Source: Nocardia amamiensis (GTDB lineage: Bacteria; Actinomycetota; Actinomycetes; Mycobacteriales; Mycobacteriaceae). Taken from it: a DNA stretch of 64,000 nt. The stretch is from positions 124,001-188,000 of the forward strand of contig NZ_JADLQX010000013.1 of the NCBI RefSeq assembly GCF_015477605.1, in the 5' to 3' direction. Positions 60,387-64,000 of this stretch are shown piece after piece; position 1 is the first letter of the stretch; each line of letters begins with the position of its first letter. The position numbers and the translations under genes were made by a program. Below the pieces are notes generated by a model. The model searched no databases, had not been told where the DNA came from, and saw nothing but the letters and a program-made list of their open reading frames with translations.

Positions 60387-60619
60387 GGGGAAACGGGAGC
60401 TGTCTTCCCGTGGGAGAGAGTGATATTCATCGAGACGATGCTTGGCGGCGCATCGGAGCCATCACCGAGTGCGGAAATGCCCGAGATTCATTGGCTTCCC
60501 ACGATACGCCACATCTCGGCCCTGCCCGCTCGGCCCTGCCCGCGAATGCACAGAGGCGCAGCCGGATGTACTCCGTACCTCAGCCCGGGCCGGGCCGAAC
60601 GAAGGCTCGAGGCAGCCGC

Positions 60620-61507
60620 TTACGGCCGCAGCACGGATACCAGGAATTCGGTCTGGTCGTATACCGCCTTTTCGAATACTTCGTCGAAGTAGATGTCGAA
60701 ATGGCCCGCCGGATAGCGCTTTACGACCGCGTGCTTGGTGCGTTCGGCGGCGCGCAGAGCCGATTTCACGGGGGCGACGGAATCGTCGTCGCACAGTGCG
60801 TACAGCACGGGCATCTTCAGCGCTTTCGCGCGTCGTCCCGGTGCGTCGAAAAGTGCGGAGAACGCCACCCGCGCCGCCACTTTCGGCTCGTAGGTCTCGC
60901 TCTCGTCGCTGAGCCTGCGGAAGCCCTCCGGTACGTCGGGTGCGCTCATCAACGCCGCGGCGCGCTTGCGTCCGGCCAGCCGGATGCGGACCGGCTTGCG
61001 CCGGATGGTCCCCACCAGTAGATCGGTGGCCGCGATGGTGGCAACCTTGGTCACGCTGATCGGCCCCTTCGCCAGCGCCGAGGACAGGCCGCTGGTGAAC
61101 GGCACCTGCGCGACCACGGCGGCGATGTAGTCGTCGTCCGGTGCGACCGACAGGACGTGCCCGCCGCCGAACGAAGTGCCCCACAACGCGATTCGGGTCG
61201 CGTCGATCCCGCGCAGGGTGCGCGCGTACGCGATGGCGGCATGCCAGTCCGCACGCTGGCGCCTGATGCTCAGCAACTGGCGTGGCGTGCCCTGACTGGC
61301 GCCGAAATGCCGATAGTCGAACACCAGGACCGCCATGCCCGCGGCCGCGAAACGGCGCGCGTACCGATCCAGTCCCATTTCCCGATTGGCCCCCAGCCCG
61401 TGTCCCATCACCACTAGCGGGCGGGGTTTGGGTGCGCCGTCCGGGCGATAGAGCCACGCCGCGCACTGCTCGCTTCCGGAAGGGAAGCCGACCTCGACAC
61501 GTTCCAT
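60620..61507 (-). CDS. Alpha/beta hydrolase
   Basis: A 295-residue serine hydrolase of the DUF1749/Abhydrolase-6-like type. It has VVMGHGLGANREMGLDRYA (oxyanion-hole region), the nucleophile Ser in LWGTSFGGGH, the acidic residue in LYALCDDDSVAP and the final His in YPAGHFDIY. No signal peptide. The start is the ATG before ERVEVGFPSG. It is divergent from rnpB and probably has its own promoter in the 32 bases between them. The substrate is unknown. Confidence 0.88.
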   Translation of the reverse strand: MERVEVGFPSGSEQCAAWLYRPDGAPKPRPLVVMGHGLGANREMGLDRYARRFAAAGMAVLVFDYRHFGASQGTPRQLLSIRRQRADWHAAIAYARTLRGIDATRIALWGTSFGGGHVLSVAPDDDYIAAVVAQVPFTSGLSSALAKGPISVTKVATIAATDLLVGTIRRKPVRIRLAGRKRAAALMSAPDVPEGFRRLSDESETYEPKVAARVAFSALFDAPGRRAKALKMPVLYALCDDDSVAPVKSALRAAERTKHAVVKRYPAGHFDIYFDEVFEKAVYDQTEFLVSVLRP

Positions 61508-61539
61508 GGCCACTAACCGTACCCAGTATTCTGTTATCG

Positions 61540-61958
<419 letters not shown>

Positions 61959-62127
61959 CCCACCCGCTTGCGGCCCGTCCGGGTTCGCGCTCGGCAACGG
62001 CGAGAAGAGGGGCCCGTCGTCGGCGGTATGCCGGATCCCGCAACGTGGAACCGGCGCATCGCTGTCGCTAGCTGTCAGCAGTTACCGCCGCCGACTTCGA
62101 CGGGCGTACGTCTTCAGTGCGGAGTGA

Positions 62128-62502
62128 TCAGCACATCAGATTGGCCATCTGATAAATGGCCTTGGCTTCCTCCGCGGTCGGCTGGGTGGTGCCTGCCGCC
62201 CGCTTGGTGATGTTGGCGACGACGTCGGACTCGGACTTGCCCGCCTTGATGTCTCCGCAGGTCTCCGACAGGATGCTCGCGATCTTCGCGTCATCCTTGC
62301 CTTCGGCGAGCTTCGGGAACGCGCCCCGGAAGCTGACGACGAATGCGCCCGTCTTCACCGTGTCGACCGTGGTGGTAGCGCCCTGGGATGCGGCCGCCGT
62401 GGTCGAGGAGGCGGCGCTGCCGGACTTGTCGTCCCCGCAACCGGTGAGGAGCAGGGAAAAGAGGGTGGCGCTGGCCGCGAGTGCGGCGATGGTTCTTATC
62501 AC
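62128..62502 (-). CDS. Small lipoprotein (DUF732-like)
   Basis: A 124-residue protein with a lipoprotein signal: MIRTIAALAAS, hydrophobic core, lipobox LLTGC at residue 22, then a Ser/Thr/Ala-rich linker of about 25 residues. The mature domain (FRGAFPKLAEGKDDAKIASI ... AIYQMANLMC) has Cys pairs typical of the small helical DUF732 fold of actinobacterial exported proteins. The role is unknown. It lies downstream of rnpB on the opposite strand. Confidence 0.8.
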   Translation of the reverse strand: MIRTIAALAASATLFSLLLTGCGDDKSGSAASSTTAAASQGATTTVDTVKTGAFVVSFRGAFPKLAEGKDDAKIASILSETCGDIKAGKSESDVVANITKRAAGTTQPTAEEAKAIYQMANLMC

Positions 62503-62533
62503 GCGCGGGATGCTAGCGGGCCAGGATCACTGC

Positions 62534-62560
62534 TGCCTCCCGTCAGGTTAACGGGAGGCA
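62534..62560. terminator. Hairpin with perfect 10-bp stem
   Basis: TGCCTCCCGT and ACGGGAGGCA pair around a 7-base loop. It lies upstream of, not behind, both flanking genes. As a terminator it would therefore serve a transcript coming from the unexplained stretch on its right. Confidence 0.5.
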
Positions 62561-62869
62561 ACGAGCGTGCGAGAACAATCGCGCGGTCAGCTCGGGTTGA
62601 TGGTGAAGACTCGGGCCCAGTAGGCGGCCTGTTCGGGACCGAGCAGAGGCAGCAGGTAGTCGAACAAAATCGATGACATAAGTGTGGGGCTCCCAATTGT
62701 CGGCGCACGGCACATTTTCGAAAGCGCGGGCGAACGCGACGCCCGGCACGGCGGCTCACGTTAGCAGCGCGGGCGCTGTGGTGTCGCAGCCGGAAATTTT
62801 CGTCGATCCGATTCGTGCGCCACTGGCCGGGAGGGTGATGGACGTCATAAAGTAGTCGCCGTTGGTTAA

Positions 62870-62895
62870 GGCCCGGTGCGGGGCAGCACCGGGCC
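62870..62895. terminator. Hairpin with perfect 10-bp stem in the leader of the secreted-protein gene
   Basis: GGCCCGGTGC and GCACCGGGCC pair around GGGGCA, ending 39 bases before the ATG of the secreted protein. It could terminate an upstream transcript or act in the mRNA leader. Confidence 0.5.
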
Positions 62896-62934
62896 ATTCA
62901 TACTTCGATCGCGGGAAAGCAGGTCTCAACACAT

Positions 62935-63267
62935 ATGCGAGTAGTTCGCTCCTTGGTCGCCGGTGCATTGGTGGCGGGCGCCGCCTCGGTTTTCGCGGTG
63001 CTCGGCGCCGGTTCCGCCAACGCGGTCGCGGTGACGCCACTGCCGGGTGGGGTTCAGGTCGACCTCAGCGCCGCCGACACGGTGTGGGTGTATCAGAATC
63101 ACGTCGGCCTGGCCATCGCCGGGCTGCCGCATCCGTCCGCCGCCTCCTTCGGGCAGGCGCTGGACGCCGCGGCACAGGTTTCGTCCTCGGTCCCCGGTGG
63201 CCGGGTCACCTTCACCGTCTACGGTCCGTTCGATCAGCTGAACGGCACCATGCTGGCCCTGCAGTAG
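62935..63267 (+). CDS. Small secreted protein
   Basis: A 110-residue precursor with a Sec signal peptide: MRVVRSL, a hydrophobic Ala/Val/Leu core, and a cleavage site after SANA (about residue 30). The mature part of about 80 residues has no cysteine and looks like a compact alpha/beta domain (GGVQVDLSAADTVWVYQNHV ... VTFTVYGPFDQLNGTM). No enzyme motif is seen. Similar small exported proteins occur in Nocardia and Rhodococcus without a known role. The ribonuclease gene begins 15 bases later and may be co-transcribed. Confidence 0.8.
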   Translation: MRVVRSLVAGALVAGAASVFAVLGAGSANAVAVTPLPGGVQVDLSAADTVWVYQNHVGLAIAGLPHPSAASFGQALDAAAQVSSSVPGGRVTFTVYGPFDQLNGTMLALQ

Positions 63268-63282
63268 GACCGGCGCCGCAGC

Positions 63283-64000
63283 GTGGAACTCCACCAGCGG
63301 ATCGTCTCGGCACCGGTAGATTTCGGCGCCATTCGTTCCGAGTTCGGGCTGGCCTCGGCGTATCCCGCCGAGGCAAGCGCGGAGGCCCGCGACGCGGTCG
63401 ACGCGTTCGCGGGCAACCGGGTCGATCGCACGGACATCCCGTTCGTGACGATCGACCCACCCGGGGCCATGGATCTGGACCAGGCCCTGCATCTCTTACG
63501 CACCCCCACCGGCTTCCTCGTGCACTACGCCATCGCCGATGTCGGTGCCGTGATCGCTCCCGATGGCGCGCTCGCCAAGGAGTCCGGCGCCAGGGGGCAG
63601 ACGTTCTATCTCCCCGACGGCACGGTGCCGCTGCACCCGCCGACCCTGTCGGAAGGGTCCGCGAGCCTGCTGCCCGGCCGAACTCGCCCGGCCGCGCTAT
63701 GGACCATCGAACTCGACGAGAACGCCGAACCGCAGCGTTTCTCGGTGGTACGGGCCTTGGTGTGCTCCCGCGCCCGGCTCGACTACTCCGGCGTGCAGGC
63801 CGACGCCGAGGCCGGTCGGTTGCATCCCTCGATTGCCGCCCTGCCGGAGTTCGGTGCGCGGCGCATCGCGGCGGGGCTGGCGCGCGGCGCGATCGGGTTG
63901 CGGCTGCCTGCGCAATCCGTCGTCCAGGACGAGCGCGCCGACGGACACTGGCGGCTGGTGGTCGAACCGCGCACCGCCGCCGACGACTGGAACGAACAGG
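63283..64000 (+). CDS. RNB-domain exoribonuclease (RNase II/R family), 5' part
   Basis: The gene runs off the window; 239 codons are visible. The product is a 3'-to-5' exoribonuclease of the RNase II/R family, in the short actinobacterial form without a clear cold-shock domain. The catalytic RNB motif is seen at about residues 59-75 (TIDPPGAMDLDQALHL, supplying the metal-binding Asp residues), then VHYAIADVGAVIAPDGAL and GQTFYLPDGTVPLHPPTLSE. The GTG start is chosen because the conserved N-terminal part follows directly. Confidence 0.9.
   Translation, partial: MELHQRIVSAPVDFGAIRSEFGLASAYPAEASAEARDAVDAFAGNRVDRTDIPFVTIDPPGAMDLDQALHLLRTPTGFLVHYAIADVGAVIAPDGALAKESGARGQTFYLPDGTVPLHPPTLSEGSASLLPGRTRPAALWTIELDENAEPQRFSVVRALVCSRARLDYSGVQADAEAGRLHPSIAALPEFGARRIAAGLARGAIGLRLPAQSVVQDERADGHWRLVVEPRTAADDWNEQ

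Larger units (their letters stand above)
62503..62934. other. Intergenic region with two strong hairpins, no gene seen
   Basis: It separates two divergent genes for exported proteins. The only open frames are short and unlike protein. It carries a perfect 10-bp hairpin near each end (listed separately). About 310 bases between the hairpins are unexplained; a small RNA is possible. Confidence 0.4.

Noticed and set aside
62543..62749. Minus-strand open frame of 68 codons in the gap before the secreted-protein gene.
   Set aside because: No ribosome-binding site, it overlaps the hairpin, and its composition is not protein-like.

Overview
The window is high-GC actinobacterial DNA, most likely from Nocardia or a close mycolic-acid-containing relative. 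The strongest evidence is gene order. ahpE, a DUF3052 gene, a lipoprotein gene, aceE, a PucR-type regulator, fabD, acpM, kasA and accD6 lie in the order of Mycobacterium tuberculosis Rv2238c-Rv2247, but without kasB. cobD, SURF1, ptpA, cobC, the Nif3 gene, the zinc-ribbon gene and the RNase H/phosphatase fusion correspond to Rv2236c-Rv2228c. No computation was run: all family calls come from reading translated sequence.

Layout. 0-0.7 kb: tail of a small, translationally coupled operon. 0.7-6.4 kb: a methyltransferase, then a molybdopterin oxidoreductase with an FprB-type ferredoxin reductase downstream. FprB is interrupted by one in-frame TAA. A divergent TetR regulator sits across a perfect 16-bp palindrome. 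6.5-13.1 kb: an accessory stretch ending at tRNA-Val. It carries small hypotheticals, a 2-oxoglutarate-dioxygenase-like gene coupled to a HEPN-like/zinc-ribbon gene, and, convergent with it, a frameshifted nucleotidyltransferase (DUF6932-like) coupled to an unknown gene. 13.1-23.6 kb: the redox, pyruvate dehydrogenase and FAS-II/mycolate block. 23.7-39.1 kb: mixed regulators and enzymes, namely HxlR, nitroreductase, a lone DNA methyltransferase, TetR, SDR, a PAS-like protein, gamma-carbonic anhydrase, AraC/DJ-1, a metallo-beta-lactamase-fold protein, alanine dehydrogenase, an ECF41 sigma factor, cobD, and a truncated ROK gene with a P450 and an AraC regulator. 39.1-46.0 kb: the conserved ptpA/cobC/Nif3/RNase H block. 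46.3-57.5 kb: a compact biosynthetic locus. It has an FAD monooxygenase fused to a PapA/condensation-like acyltransferase domain, a dimodular NRPS (C-A-T-C-A-T-TE), and an MmyB-type XRE regulator with a divergent small membrane protein. 57.6-64 kb: GNAT enzymes, a repetitive tail-anchored protein, a TetR fragment, a SpoU methylase, an alpha/beta hydrolase, rnpB, small secreted proteins and the start of an RNB exoribonuclease.

How genes work together. aceE makes acetyl-CoA, and accD6/fabD/acpM/kasA feed and run meromycolate elongation. The PucR-type (MabR-like) regulator just upstream probably acts on the inverted repeat before fabD. The molybdoenzyme and FprB probably formed an electron-transfer pair under TetR control. 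The NRPS reads as serine in module 1 (exact serine code) and a proline-like residue in module 2, so a small acylated or cyclised dipeptide is plausible.

Best candidates for something new: the monooxygenase-acyltransferase fusion with a Tyr in place of the catalytic His, next to the Ser/Pro-like NRPS; and the tRNA-adjacent pair of convergent operons carrying a HEPN-like protein and an MNT-like nucleotidyltransferase.
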